A stretch of DNA of 64,000 bases from Ilex aquifolium (taxonomy: Eukaryota > Streptophyta > Magnoliopsida > Aquifoliales > Aquifoliaceae): assembly GCA_951799425.1 (NCBI GenBank), contig OX637405.1, forward strand, positions 26,391,635-26,455,634. Direction: 5' to 3'. Below the pieces are notes generated by a model. That model saw only the letters and a program-made list of their open reading frames with translations, was not told the origin of the DNA and made no database searches. Below are positions 47,976 through 61,200 of the stretch, in pieces. Made by a program: the position numbers and the translations under genes. Numbering within the stretch: position 1 is the first letter of the stretch; the number at the start of each line of letters is the position of its first letter.

Positions 47976-49480
47976 AAATATATAACTTTCTTTTTTTTGC
48001 TTGGAGAAAAGGGGGGAGGGGCAACCCGTAAGTCGTAATCCCTTGGGCGTGACTTTGGTTTGAGCATATATATAACTTGTTAATGCTCCATGTGGGACAA
48101 GATTGGTAAAATTCTTTTAGATTGCATATGCTAATTTCATGCTTACCTTTTATGATTAAAATTTGTCTTAGTACCACCTCCTGTTGGAATTATTATACTG
48201 ATTTTGCATGCTCCTGTCAGTTCCTTTTGAGTTTCAATTTTAGATATAGTTACATTACGTTATAATACTTTCATGGTGTAATCGTTATAATGAATATTTT
48301 ATCGGATTTTACGCCAGCCATCATTGGGGACACAGTATCATGGCTTGGGTTGTGACTAGTTTTGCCAGGGCCCACCCGCCTCCATTTGAACTAGGCTTCG
48401 TCCTGACTAGGTTTATGCATACGTAAAGAAGAACTCAATATTAAATGCGAGTTATAAACACAATTTGGATTGAACTCGAATAAAAACAATAATGATGAGT
48501 TGAGCTTAGATAAAATGTCTAGAACTCGTCAATGGTGTCAAACACTGTTTGCGAGCAAACGAACTTGGTGTGACTCGAACTTGGATCTTACAATGGAAAC
48601 CTGCCCCAATTTTTTTACAAACTTTTCAATGGGGGCAAGTTATAAATGATGCTAAATTTTTCAAATTTTTAAATAGACCCCAAATTTTTTTAAAATTGCA
48701 GTGGGGCCAGCTGGCCCAGATCAGATCCGCCCGTCTGTGAGGTTGGATCTTGAAAACAGATTAATGGCCGTCCATATTTGAGTGTGTTAGACTTTTGAAC
48801 AATGGCCCTGAAGATGCACGACAATGAATTATGAATAGGCTGCTTCCCAATCCGGGCAAGATGCTGGCTTGCCCTTTACTACTAGGGGTCTACTAGAACT
48901 CGTGCTTTTATCCGATCAATCTCTTTTATAGCTACTTTTACTTGCAGACTGATAGTTGCACTGAAATTACAATTGGTGGAATCTCTCTGTATCGCTAAGA
49001 GTATTCTAAACATTTTCTATGTACAATTCAATTACAAGTCCCTTTATTTTATTTTAATTTTGATTTTGCTAAATTTAATTTTTTTGGAAGAGGGTCACAA
49101 AATTTAATTCAAAAGGAAAAGTTGTATTACACGACGGATATTAGTGTTACTCATATGTACAATTCAATTGCTGTTTACCTTTAGTTAACTCATTTTGATT
49201 TTTTGTCATACTCAATTATGCTGCTTGACTTTGACTGCTTTTAATTTTAATCCTTCACTGTTTATGACTTGCATAATGAGGTCATTTTGAATGAATATTT
49301 CTTAATTACGCAAGATCACTCATGTATTTGTTTTATTATAATAACTAGTTTTTGATTGTGTCTGAAGGCACAAAATAATAAAAAAAATTGTCAATAATAA
49401 ATATATTTATATTCACACCCAAAATCAAATTACAAGCATAGAACAACGAAAAGAATTTTAACACCAGTTGTTTGTGGGAG
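47976..49480. other. Intergenic stretch after the DA1-like locus
   Basis: No gene recognised. AT-rich, with a GC-richer patch near 48350-48410 and 48680-48740 (GGGGCCAGCTGGCCC palindrome-like). Confidence 0.35.
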
Positions 49481-49487
49481 TGAACGG

Positions 49488-50190
49488 TGGTAGTGGTGGT
49501 GGTGGTGGTGCTGGGAGACGGTGATGGTTGTGGTGGGTGGCGACGACTGCGGTAATGGTGACAACCATGGATAACAATGGTGATGCTGGTGGTGGATTTT
49601 TGGTGACGATGGTGGTAGTGACAGTCATGGGTGACGGCGATAGTAGTTGTGGGCGACGGTAATGGTGGTTGGTAGTGGTGGTGGTGGTGAGGCAACAACG
49701 GTGGTGGGTAGTGATGATAGTGGTGGTGGACGACGACAGGAGTTTTTGGACGACAATGGGTTGTAATAAATAGCGGTGGTGGTGGTGGTAAGTGTGGTGG
49801 GGTTGAATGACAGTGTGTGGCGACAGTGGTGGGCGATGAGGATTGATGGTAAGTTTGATAGGGGTGGATGACAGTGACTGGCAGCGATGGTAGGACAATG
49901 ATGAGTGGTGGTGGGTTGTGATTGTGGGCGGAGATGGGTGGTGGTGAACAACAATGGTAGTGGTGGTTGTTGACGGTGGGCAATGATGATAATGATAATA
50001 AATATAAGAATGAGATGAAAATTATGGCGGGTAGTGGCGGTGGACGACGGTAATAACAATCGATGGTGGGTGACAATGGTGGTGGGGTAGCGACGGCGAC
50101 AGAGGTGGTGGTGGTGGGGGTGGGATGGCGATAATAGCAACAACGATGGTGGTGGTGGTCAGGTGGCGGCAATGGTGGTGGTGGTGTGGT
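49488..50190. repeat. GGT/GTG-rich cryptic simple repeat (about 700 bp)
   Basis: Trinucleotides GGT, GTG, GAT and GAC dominate the plus strand with no fixed period. The long minus-strand frames are His/Pro/Thr-rich in every phase, so they reflect the repeat and are not a gene. Confidence 0.88.
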
Positions 50191-51879
50191 TTCAAATACT
50201 ATTTTTTTTTAAAGTATTCATAAGTAGTTATAAGTTCTAGAAGTACTTTTAAAAAAATCACAACAAACACATTCTTAGATGCCTATTTTCCTTATTAAAT
50301 TTAAAGTATTAATATTAGCCGTCGGATTAACTTTAGAACAAAATTTAAAGAGATTTCAACCGCGAAAAATAAAAATCATTTTATTTATCTTTTGAAATTT
50401 GAATTATATTGTATTTTATTATATAGATTATTTATATGGAAAGCCTTTAATGGAGATCAATGAAGAATAACTCTCCTTTACCCATATACAATTGGTTACA
50501 TCCATTGGTGTGCATATAGAGCCTTTATGTTGTGCAACAGTTAGCCCCTTTAAACCATATGATGCACAAAGTTGATTATGTACAATCAAAGTAGTCGAGT
50601 GTGTTGTCTAAAATAATTAATGAAACAATTAAGAATAAGAGATAAATATTGGGTGGTTGGGTTTGGGTGACTTAACCACTGAAGACGACAACGGTGATGA
50701 GAGAACTCTATTAATGAGATAGTACAGAGTAGTAGGAGAGAGAGAGCCTAAGAATACACTCAAGGTGAGGTGTGTGAAATCTGCCCCTATGTGTAGGGGG
50801 CTTACAATTTATAAGTGCAGAGCCCTAGTTGAGGCAGTGACATGAGGGTCAAAGTACTAGTTTATCGGGGAGGCCAACTACAATTGGGGATGAACACTAT
50901 CCTGAAGTAATGATTATCTCAATGATTGCTCTCGCATTGCCTTTTCCTGAACTCTTGAGTTTTAGACTGAACTGAAGTTATGAGTTAAGCTTAATCTGTC
51001 TCTTGATAATTTGAACTCAATTTGTCTTGGTATAGATGATTCTATTTTGCTTTCAAAATTTTTTTTTATGTATTGATGTGGTCTATAGTTTTGTGATCAA
51101 GTCAGATTTTGTAATTAACTATAATGATTATGGATATCTTTTTAGATTTGATCTGCGGGTAATGATTTGCATATTATTTAGAAACAAACTGGCCTACGAG
51201 TAAAGTGAATCGGGGGTGAAATATAAATTTCGTGTATCGTATACCGTTGCTGATAGCAATATTATATTTTTTGTGTTCACTAAAAAAGTGATACTTGTAA
51301 AAAATATTATTTAATTAATTTAATTTATTATTTTTATACTTAGTGGCTCCAAATGAATAAATAAAAATCTACAATGCAAACTATTTCATTATAGCATCGA
51401 AATATGATTTGAGGTGGTATCAAAACATTTTATTTATTTATTTATTTACTTTTTATGATTCGAGAGCTTATGTATGGTATGCATTCGTTTCATCTTAGAA
51501 TAAGATGCATATGATTGATAAGCAATATTTATGTGACCTTATTTGTTAATTTAATTCACTATAATTTATCAAATATTAAAATTTGGTATTAATCTAATAA
51601 TTACAAAAAAATGATATCATTAAGTTCATAAATTAAATCAATTTTGTAGGTTTAAATAATATTATTCTATGACCGGCCGATACTCTTTTTCCTTATGAAC
51701 AATGTAATTAATAATTAATTTATTGACTGGGTGTAAAAGGCCAAGTGTTAGCCATGTCCTGGATCTCCCAAACTACCAGATTATATGCTTCTAGACTACC
51801 CCTATAACTCTAGGCTTTGTTAGCCATCGAAGAGTCCATGTTAGTTTGTGTCATATAGATGTTGTCCTAGGTTGCCATA
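50191..51879. other. Intergenic, TE-like, no gene seen
   Basis: AT-rich DNA. The section 50640-50900, with TGATGAGAGAACTC and a GGGGCTTACAATTTATAAG box, looks like part of a decayed LTR, but no ends were found. Confidence 0.3.
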
Positions 51880-51887
51880 CCTATATC

Positions 51888-52300
51888 TAGGTTTGTCAAA
51901 GTTCGACACAATACGATTAATCGACACGAATTAAACGGGTCTGGGTGAGACATTAACGGGTTTGGGTGGTAAACGGGTTGACCCGTCTAACACGTTTAAT
52001 AAACGGGTCGTGTTCGGGTTAGTCCTGTCAACCCGTTTATCACCCATTTACCCGTTTAAATAAAATTAATATAATAATAAATTAATAATTATTTTAAAAA
52101 ATTATGCAGATTTTTTTTAATGACAGCCACATAATAATAAATTAAAACTAAACGGGTTAAACGAGTCGTGTCCCGTTACCCGTTTATTAAACGGTTCGTG
52201 TCCGTGTTGAGGTTTTTCACCCGTTTATTAAACAGGTCGTGTATGGGTTTACATGTATTTCACCCGTCACCCGTTTAACCCAACCCATTTGACACTCCTA
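51888..52300. mobile_element. Non-autonomous hAT MITE, family 1 copy B (413 bp)
   Basis: Starts TAGGTTTGTCAAAGTTCGAC and ends CATTTGACACTCCTA. It is flanked by a perfect 8-bp duplication CCTATATC (51880-51887 and 52301-52308). Both halves align with the copy at 7240-7929, which has a longer AT-rich centre. ACGGGT and ACCCGTTTA motifs fill the ends. Confidence 0.93.
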
Positions 52301-52456
52301 CCTATATCCATTAAAAGGTTAGCGTTACAGACATTAGGATAACCTATTCATAACAATAATTATAAGTAAGCATGATCAATCATAGTAAAGTGATACCGAT
52401 CATTAATTAGAGCCAATTTTTATCTAACCATACTTCTTATGTAAGATTTAATTTCT

Positions 52457-52469
52457 AGCTCTGATACCA
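52457..52469 (-). other. tRNA-Met primer-binding site of an LTR element remnant
   Basis: The minus strand reads TGGTATCAGAGCT, the classic initiator-tRNA-Met primer site. The adjoining GGGATGTGACTGAG on the same strand looks like the end of an LTR extending rightwards (52473 on). No gag or pol is present to the left, so it may be a truncated or non-autonomous element. Confidence 0.55.
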
Positions 52470-52472
52470 CTC

Positions 52473-53480
52473 AGTCACATCCCGATTTTTTTCCCAAGAA
52501 ATAATCGGGCGTGATTAAGGAATAAAACTGCACATAACTCATAATAACATTCCTTATATTATTATTAATACATTTTGCGTATGGTTATATTCCCAAGCTA
52601 ATAAAAATAACATGATCTCCACTCGATCAGGTAAAACATTCTGATGCAATATAAAAAGAAATAGTAGTAACAGTCTCTATCTGCCGTCTCCCTAGCTTAT
52701 TCCCTTGACTTGCTTCATGTTTCTAAAAAATGTTAAATAGAAATGAGTTCACTAGCCTAATACAATAACATTTATCAATGACTACAAGATTTTAAAACAG
52801 TACATAATATAATTGAACAACAAGGAATTGAACAACAAGGAAATGCAGAAATATGTCACATTAAAGAATCAAGAGAATGCAACACATATCGATCATATCA
52901 AAAAATCAAACTGGATACTCAAATATTGATTCAAATTTAAGTCAAGATCGAAGATACTCTAAGTGTAACCATCCATCTGAGGTTAAAATTTTTATTTTCA
53001 AAACACATTTTTTATTTTTAAATGACGAAAATGCCGTCCATTTCTAACCCAATTTATACTCTTCCCCCATGTTTGTCATCTTTTGAAAGCGCCAACCCAC
53101 CCCTCCCATGTCGCCTGATACTTTCATGAAAGACCTAAGATGCCTGCCATATTTTCTGAGCACCCATCAAATATGTAGCATAAAAAACAAATTCATAACA
53201 GAGACTCCTGAACACAAGCACATGACACTCCCATATATTGCTCTGTATAAGTCATTGTTAGTTTCAGATTACCCAGCAAAATTTATCACTTTTTCATGAA
53301 GTTGTTGAAAAAAAGGAGCAAACCCAAGTCACAATAAAGCTGAATTTGCTTACCCATTAATTTTTTCAGCTGATGTTGACAATTTAGAGATAGTATTGTC
53401 ACTTTTGGAATGCCTTTTCTGATTGAAATATCTTCTGTGTATAGAAAGTCATGGAGCTAAAGACCGGCAACTCTTCCAGA
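52473..53480. other. Possible LTR remnant and AT-rich DNA
   Basis: Likely begins with the LTR that belongs to the primer site at 52457-52469. Its far end was not located. The 63-codon ORF at 53108 shows no recognisable domain. Confidence 0.35.
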
Positions 53481-53489
53481 TTATTCTCA

Positions 53490-55238
53490 GAGCATCTCTA
53501 AGAAGGCTATCTAAAATAGCTACTCAAAATATATTAAAATATTGTATTATCTACTTTAGCTAACCACTTTTTCAAAGTCATTCTAACAACGCTATCTATT
53601 TTAGCTATCCACTTCAACTAAATTAACTAACTTTCAATAATAAAATCTAAAATACTATGTAATATGCCATGTCATCACTATATTGATGACATCACATGCT
53701 GACGTGTTACGCCACGTCATCAAAATTTTAAATTTTTTTTTTTATTAATAACAGTTATATTTACAATGGTCACGAAATTCAAAATTTTAAAATTGATGAA
53801 GTACGTACCATGTTGGAATGGATCCATGAAATGGACAGTTTGTGCTTTGCAAATATGAGGCAGAAGCAAATCAGATTTTGATAAGCAAATCAGATTTTGA
53901 TAAACCAGACTGGGGTATATGCAAAAGATCCATACAAATAAAATAGAGCTAGTGATCCCAATTATTGAATAAGTTGGCATGGTCAAGCCAACAATCCATG
54001 TGCAACACTCCTTCATAAAGCCAATGCATATAATTTAAAACTTATTGATAAGAGTTCTACCGGAAAAATAGCTTTGCATATCAGACTTTGCCTTGTCAAA
54101 GAAAAGACTAGCCCATGATACAGTTCATTTTAAACACAGGGGTCACTGTCTAAGGTTGAACCGAAACTAGCTTGATTCTTCATCTATCTTTACTACAATT
54201 TTTTTTTTCTTTTGAGGGATTGGGTAGCTTTCCTTTCCCAGATTCTAAAAGCATATGCCATATGCTATGAACTCACAATTCCAATATCTCAAATTCACAT
54301 ATTACAAGATGAAAAATACACATGAAATAATTTAACGGTAGAGATTCAAGAAATTCACTAAATTAGAACAACAAAATCCACATCAACCCAAAACACTCTT
54401 ACTACAACAACAAAATCAACCCAAATAGACTCTAAACCTGAAAAGATTTGCCCTTAACTGAAGGGACTGGAATTCTATTCCAACTCCTCTGACTTCTCAA
54501 ATTTCTATCTGAATTCAAGGCAAAAAAACATGCATCGAAGTTTTAATTATAAAAAAGGAAATTACTCTATCAAAACCCCAATTTTGGAATTCATGACAAC
54601 CATTATCCTGATCCATAGGGAATACGAATAAATCACAATCTTATAAATAGGTATGTGTTTGACGGAACATACAGAGTAGCTGGCTGTCGGTGGTGGAGCC
54701 TTAGTCTCTGCCTCAGTCGGTGGTGGAGCCTCAGTCGGTTGAGCCTTCAGATTTTGAGAGCCTCACAGTCAGTGGATGGAGCCTCAGTCGCTGCCTCACA
54801 GTCGATGGGTGGAGTCTCAGTCGGTGGTGGAGCCTCAGTCGCTGGTGGAGTCTCAGTCGCTGCCTGAGATTTTGAGAATTAGTCGCTGCCTTCAGATTTT
54901 GAGAGCTGAGGGAGGCAGAGAGTCTAGCGGTTGAGATTTTGAGAGCGAGAGAGGCAAGGGAGGCAGAGAGACGCAGAGGTGTGGGAGGCGAGGGAGGCAG
55001 AGAGACGCAGAGAGGCGAGGGAGGCAGAGAGACGCAGAGAGGCGAGGGAGGCAGAGAGACGAAGAGAGGTGGGAGGCAGAGAGTCTGGCGAGGGCAAGCG
55101 GCTAGCTTGATGTAGCGACTGAAATCAGGGCTATGGGAAATAGATAGCCAAATAGCTAACCTGTTGGAGTGGAATTTAAGGGTAAAACTATCTTAAATAG
55201 CTAAGGGGAGGAATTTATTGAGTCTCTTGGAGATGCTC
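53490..55238. mobile_element. PIF/Harbinger-like non-autonomous element, about 1.75 kb
   Basis: Ends are GAGCATCTCTAAGAAGG and its complement CTTGGAGATGCTC, with a 3-bp TCA on both sides (53487-53489 and 55239-55241). Subterminal sequence repeats the phrase ATAGCTA and TAGCTATCTA in both orientations. There is no transposase. The interior contains two minisatellites. Confidence 0.75.
54690..55090 (+). repeat. Two adjacent minisatellites inside the PIF-like element
   Basis: At 54690-54870 units of GGTGGAGCCTCAGTCG-type repeat. At 54905-55085 units of GGGAGGCAGAGAGACGCAGAGAGGCGA-type repeat follow, about 27-29 bp long. The predicted 70-residue peptide over the first array is a product of the repeat. 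Confidence 0.88.
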
Positions 55239-55267
55239 TCACACCCACAATTTTCATTCTATCTATA

Positions 55268-56712
55268 TCTATACTATTAATAAAAGTACCTTAACATGAA
55301 AAACTTTTAATTCACTTTTTTACTCTCATAAATAATTAAAAAGGTAATTCTATCCTTCCATACTTAATATCTAAATTACCATCATATCCTTATGCATTTA
55401 AATCTCTAAATTACATCTAAGATCACTTTTAATTATATATTCCCTATATACAAATGTCAGTTTTTATGAAACTTTTTGATTGATAATATTACTCTTAAAA
55501 AATATATGCGTCATTATAAGTTTTAACAAATATTCAAAAAAACCTTCAAAAATTCCATCATATAATATTACTCACCTTATTTATAAATATAATATTATGA
55601 CTACATATTTATATTTTATTTTTCATCAAAATGTTTAACCCTTTCATTTTTAAGATAAAAAATAATGTATATATAATTTTACATAATTTTTTAGTCGCAA
55701 TAAACTTTTTAGATTTTGCTAAGATTTTATGTGAAAACTCGGTTTTTTTTTAAAAAAAATTAATATGTTTTATAATATATATTATAGAATTATATATTAA
55801 ATTTCATTCCAATTAACCTAGATAATCCTAAATACAGTAAGATTCCAATATGATTGGTATATTAATAATTATTTTTATTTTATTCAATGATTTATAAGAA
55901 GAATTTTAATCAAATTAATTTTTTAATTATCTATTCTCTATTTATAAATGTCAATTTTTATGAAACTTTTTGATTGATTATATTATTCTTAAAAAATATA
56001 TGCATTATTTTACATTTTAACAAAATTTTTAAAAAAACCTTCAAAAACTCAATCAATATAATAATACTCATCTCATTTATAAAGATAATATTATGACTGC
56101 ATATGTATATTTTATTTTTCATCAAAATGTTTAACCATTTTATTTTTAAAATAAAAAATAATGTATATATAGTTTTAAATGATTTTTTAGTCACAATAAA
56201 TTTTTTAAACTGTGTTAACATTTTATGTGAAAACTTGATTTTTTTTAAAATTTTAATATGCTTTATAATATATATTATGGCACTATATATTAAATTTTAT
56301 CTCAATTGACCTAACTAATCCTAAATACAGTAAGTTCCAATACGATTGATATATTGATAATTATTTTTATTTTATTCAATGATTTATAAGTGGAATCTTA
56401 ATCAAATTAATTTTAAAAAATTTAATTTTCAAACATCACTAAAAAATCACTTTCAATTACAAAATTACAAAAACAAAATAGAATTTTAATTATTTATTTT
56501 CTTTATTTTAATTATTTTTCTTAAAGTTAGAACAATAACTTTTGAAAATATACAAAGTTTTCAAATATTTTATAGTGGAGCATGAGAGATGAAAAAATAA
56601 ATTTGATAAATTTGAGATAATATTTAATTCAAGTACCCATATACCAGATATTTATTTATTAATTTTTTTAAAGAAAAATTATTCACGTGCAATGCACGTA
56701 GTGCATTGCTAG
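55268..56712 (+). mobile_element. Non-autonomous Helitron, 1445 bp
   Basis: The 5' end is TCTATACTATTAATAAAAG. The 3' end has a perfect 9-bp stem hairpin GCAATGCAC-GTA-GTGCATTGC immediately followed by CTAG. The insertion lies between A (55267) and T (56713), the standard Helitron target. The interior carries a tandem duplication of about 494 bp (the sequence GAAACTTTTTGATTGAT occurs at 55468 and 55962). No Rep/helicase coding sequence is present. Confidence 0.93.
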
Positions 56713-56739
56713 TTATTCTCAAATGTATAAACTGTGTAT

Positions 56740-57140
56740 AGTAATCAGTATAAATATATTAAAGAACTCAATTTATAAAATTATATTCTTTATTGAAATA
56801 AAACTAAAAAATCAAATAAGGGATCAAATTGTAATAGGTATAATATCTTCTATATTTAATTGGAGTAATTTAGTCGTTTAATAGATTCCTTTAGTTCTGT
56901 AATTAATAAGAGGTCTAAGTACAATATTTTAAATTTGAGGGGTTTAAGTGTTATAACTTACAAACTTCAGAGGGTCTAGGTATAATTTATTAAAAGATAT
57001 ACTAAACGGACATTGCTGACAGAGACCTTAAGTGTTACGCGCGTACAAATTTCAGGAGATTTGTGTGTAATATTTTAAATATTAAGGGGTCTAAGTAATT
57101 AAGTGATAAACTTCAAGGAATTTGAGTGTAATTTTTCCTA
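56740..57140. mobile_element. Fragment of a long-TIR Mutator-like family
   Basis: Sequence from AAATCAAATAAGGGATCAAATTG through GTTACGCGCGTACAAATTTC to GAGTGTAATTTTCC matches the right half of the element at 62909-63915. The left half is missing, so this is a truncated copy. Confidence 0.75.
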
Positions 57141-58257
57141 TAAACAAAGTATAAGACTCCAAAATTCTAGTATAAAGAAACAAAGTATATGACTTATATG
57201 TTTGCTTTAATTTAATATCACAGTTAAGATCTATAGACCTTGATTTTATGATAGTGATTAAGGAAAATATTAGAAAACAAACAGATCAAGATAAAAGTAT
57301 GGGTGTAACTTGGACGGGTTACCTTGAACTCAATCCAAAAAAATTAGTGTTTTGGGTTGAATTTTTTAAAACTTAGGGTAGGACTTGGGTCAAAAATCCT
57401 CAACGCGAATTTGGGTTGGCCTTGATTATGTTACTTATCTTCTTAACCCAAGCCCAACCCGCCCAAGTTGCAACCTAGGCAAAAGTTTTATAACATTTAT
57501 GATTGAAAAATTAGTAATAAAAAATGGGAAACTTTGAAGCCGATACATGAAATTAAACTTAATTGTCAAAAAATATATTGAAAAAAATATTTTGTAAAAA
57601 AGTCCACTTTAAGACATAGGAAGACTTGAATACCCTTTATTGTAAATAAGTTTCCTAAAAAATATTTTAGAAAAACACCCCATATATATATATAGTATCA
57701 AGATCATGGAAGCTTCCCACCAGAGCCTCTTGTAGGTACTTTTCACATAAACCATTAGATTGAGATCGAACGGTTACTAGTTAAAGAAGATTAAAATTAA
57801 ATGAAAACGCTTACCAAGTTAAACTACTAACTAAAGAAGAAATTTCATTGTGAAATTGATTACAATCTTTATCATATTAAGAAAATATATTTAATTTCTT
57901 TAAATCAAATTTTTTCAAACAAATTAATCCCTTGACTCGAACTAGTTTATACCAATTGTTGCAACCCATCTAAGGTTAATTTCTTTAATCCATTTGAAAA
58001 TAAAATAACCTCTACTAATTATGCATTCTTATTTCAGTGAATGCAATATGAACATACTTTCACACTCACCATCTGTATTAGAAATTTTTTTCCTATTAGA
58101 GATTTTTTTCCCACCTCACAAAGTAAACCAAGAACCCCTGCCATATTCCTGTAATTCCTTCCCCTCACATAAGAACTCATTCCTGTTCACCAAGACGACA
58201 CTACACCGAAATTAACACCAATAGGTCCTAATTGTATTCCAAAATGCAGAAATAAAA
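57141..58257. other. Intergenic region downstream of RPL4
   Basis: AT-rich, with AACCCAAGCCCAACCCGCCC-type sequence at 57440-57470 that resembles other TE ends. No gene was seen. The RPL4 3' UTR should begin at 58257 on the minus strand. Confidence 0.4.
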
Positions 58258-61200
58258 TCACTGGGAAACACCAAGCCACTTTGTGAAGTTCTCAAACTCA
58301 GTATAATCACTATCGGAAATCATTGTCTGGTACCAACTCTTGCCTGCAGCCTTGATTGCAGTAGCATCCTCCTGCCGAATATGAAAGGGTTAAGAAAAGG
58401 AAACAAAAATAGTCAGGTAAAAAAATTCCAGTTCGCATATAAATGAAATAACATTTAATTGTTACATATAGATTGATATTCATGCACACCTGCCACCAAA
58501 TAAAAATAGTTAATGCAAATGCCTATTTATCCGCCAAACAACATGAGTAAAAAACACAACAGTTTTGAGTATAATATTTGTTGCAAAAAGAGCATGTCAG
58601 AATAATCACTACAAGCTTTTAGGCTTCATGAGAATCTTAGATTCATGAAGTTAACAAAATAAAAACCATCTTGTTATACATAACTCAAACCATAATTTTA
58701 GAACAGCAATGGAAAAGCTTTGAGAACCACATTTTGGAAACAATAAAATAACATAAAGAGGTAAAGCAATCCTAACACAAAAAAAAAATGCAATCTGCTT
58801 GAGAAAGCAACAGCACCAAGAACACTTGATGATATAAGAAGGAACTTGACATAGCCAACCATTCCCTAATTTTCTTTCTTTATTTTTTTATTTTTATTTT
58901 TATTTTTTTGCGGAAGGTTTCCCTAAGATGTTCACTACCTACACTAGATATTGAGGTCAGTATCACATGAACAGTTCACAAGAAAAGTAACTCAACCTTG
59001 CCCATATCTTTACACAATAACATCTGAGTTACTTTATACAAAGATCAATACAAAACACATGATTTAAATGTTCCTTCAGAAAATTCAAAGCTGCCAAACT
59101 TTTTCAAGAAACTCAAACACATCCACCAGATTAATAACTTGTAATGCGTAAATGTATGTATGCAGCTTGGCACATCCATGTCTGTGACTCTGTACATAAC
59201 AATCATGGTCACTTTTAATCCATAGTAAAGACTGCATGAAGACACGACAAACACTCAATCAAAATTCTACTAAATGTGTACAGCATATATATTTAACAAC
59301 GGAATAAAGCAAATAAGCAACAAATATGCACCATCACACAGACTACTTAATTTATGCCATGGATACGAGACTAGAAGCATATGACATTATGCATGCCTGC
59401 AAGGTAGCATGACAGCGACTACATTTATCAACTCTATCACCTAAGAATGCAAACAACTACATGGGAAAACCTCAATATAAGAATCTCAATATCACACATA
59501 GGCATTAGAACAAATGAAATATTTAGGTGCACGCATGGTCATCAGATACATAAACAGAACCCGACAACAACCATCTTTTAAGTACTGAAACTGATTGTAT
59601 CACATCACACTATGAACAAACCAATTGACAGCAAAATTCATTTAATATGATAAAGGAAAGCTTATATCCAAGAAGTACTAATCTGCGTAACAAATTATAA
59701 GACCATAATCGCGTTTTACTAATACACTCATACACTAGAAAACAGGGTTTTAAAATCCGACCTGACCCGACAGGTTGACCCGGTGAACCGGAGCCTAAAC
59801 CGGGCCGGTTACCATATTGGATCATTCAAGCAACAAAACCGCCCAAAACCGGTCGAATCGGCCGATTTTTGTCCCAACCGTTCAACTCGGACGGTTTTTA
59901 AAAACCGGGCGGATCAGTTAAAACCTTATAAAAGCAAAATTTTTGGGCATTTTTGCCCTAATCATCATTTGCTCTACGCCCCTGCCTCTTGAATACTCTC
60001 AGCCTCCCTCAGAGCCGATAATCTCTCTCTCTCTTTCCCTCTCTCTGCAACTCTTCGTTGATCAAAAGAACTACGAAGGCAAGCGGTGTCTGATTTTGCT
60101 TCTTTGATCGAAAGTAGTCGTCTCATCTCAATTGCTGGCTTCTTTAATCGAAAGAGGGGTTTATGATTTGCTTCACTCTCTACTCTCTGTAGATTTCCTT
60201 CTCACTGGACACAACAGGTACATCACCGTCTCTCTCTCTCTTCCTGCTATTTCAGTTGATGATACTGTATAAAACATCTCAATCTCTCTCTTTTTGCTTA
60301 TGGATGTGGGTTTGCTTGCTTTCAGCCACCTATATGAGTTGGTTGTAGATAACGGTGACGGGTAGTAGTTTGGGCCATAGGCTAATGACTTTTGATTTCA
60401 AACATTTTTTGTCATTGTGTTTTGAAATTCTGTTGACAGCTGAAAATGTCAATTTATAACCTATAATTTAGTTAATATCAAGTTTAAGACTATCAAATTT
60501 TATTTATTTGCAAGCTGAGAAATTTTTTATTTAGTAAATTACACACAAGAAGGGGGATATTGGAGAGAATTGAGTTGCATGGTTAGCTGCTGCAGGCTGG
60601 TTTGAGTAGACGCTGAACTTGCATTTCCCACTTCTTTTGAATGCACTTAAATGATTTTCTATATAAAGAAGACTATTGTTCTTTTTTTATCAATCTGACT
60701 TGTCGGTTCAGTTGCTGTAGGAAGAAGACTTGTTAATTATAAATATTTTTTTAGCATGGTGTTTGTTTAATTATAAATATTTTCTAGCATTATTAATTAT
60801 TTTTTATTTTTTTATTATATAAACGGTGTAGCCAGCAAACTATTGACCCGATCCCAAAGGGTTGATATCCAGCCCGGGTTTTAAAACTACGCTCGAAAAT
60901 ACATAAACAACCAAATATATCATGCCCAATAGTAAATACAAAAAAACACAGAAGATATACCTTAGTGATATTCTTCCTCTTCTTATCCAGCTTCTCCTTC
61001 TTAGCCTTGACACGCTGAGCCTCAGCCAAGAGAGACATCCTCTTGGCAGTCTTTGCGTATGGGTTGAGCTTCAGAAGAGTGTTCAGATTCTTTAATGGAT
61101 TCTTCTTCATCGGAGCCCTCTTCACTTCCTTCTTAATCGGCCTCACCACCGACTGTACCTCATCAGAGTTGATAATCCTGGCTAAATCAGCATTCACCAT

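Noticed and set aside
49345..50172. 275-residue His/Pro/Thr-rich ORF on the minus strand
   Set aside because: All phases give similar low-complexity peptides because the DNA is a GGT-rich simple repeat.
52100..52140. Autonomous hAT coding remnant in the MITE centre
   Set aside because: The centre is only AT-rich filler with no ORF.
54655..54867. Ser/Gly/Val-repeat ORF
   Set aside because: It follows the minisatellite period and has no conserved domain.
60793..60960. C-terminal extension of RPL4 read past 60961
   Set aside because: It is intron: a GTATAT donor follows ITK, and the true C-terminus is found in phase at 58371-58258.
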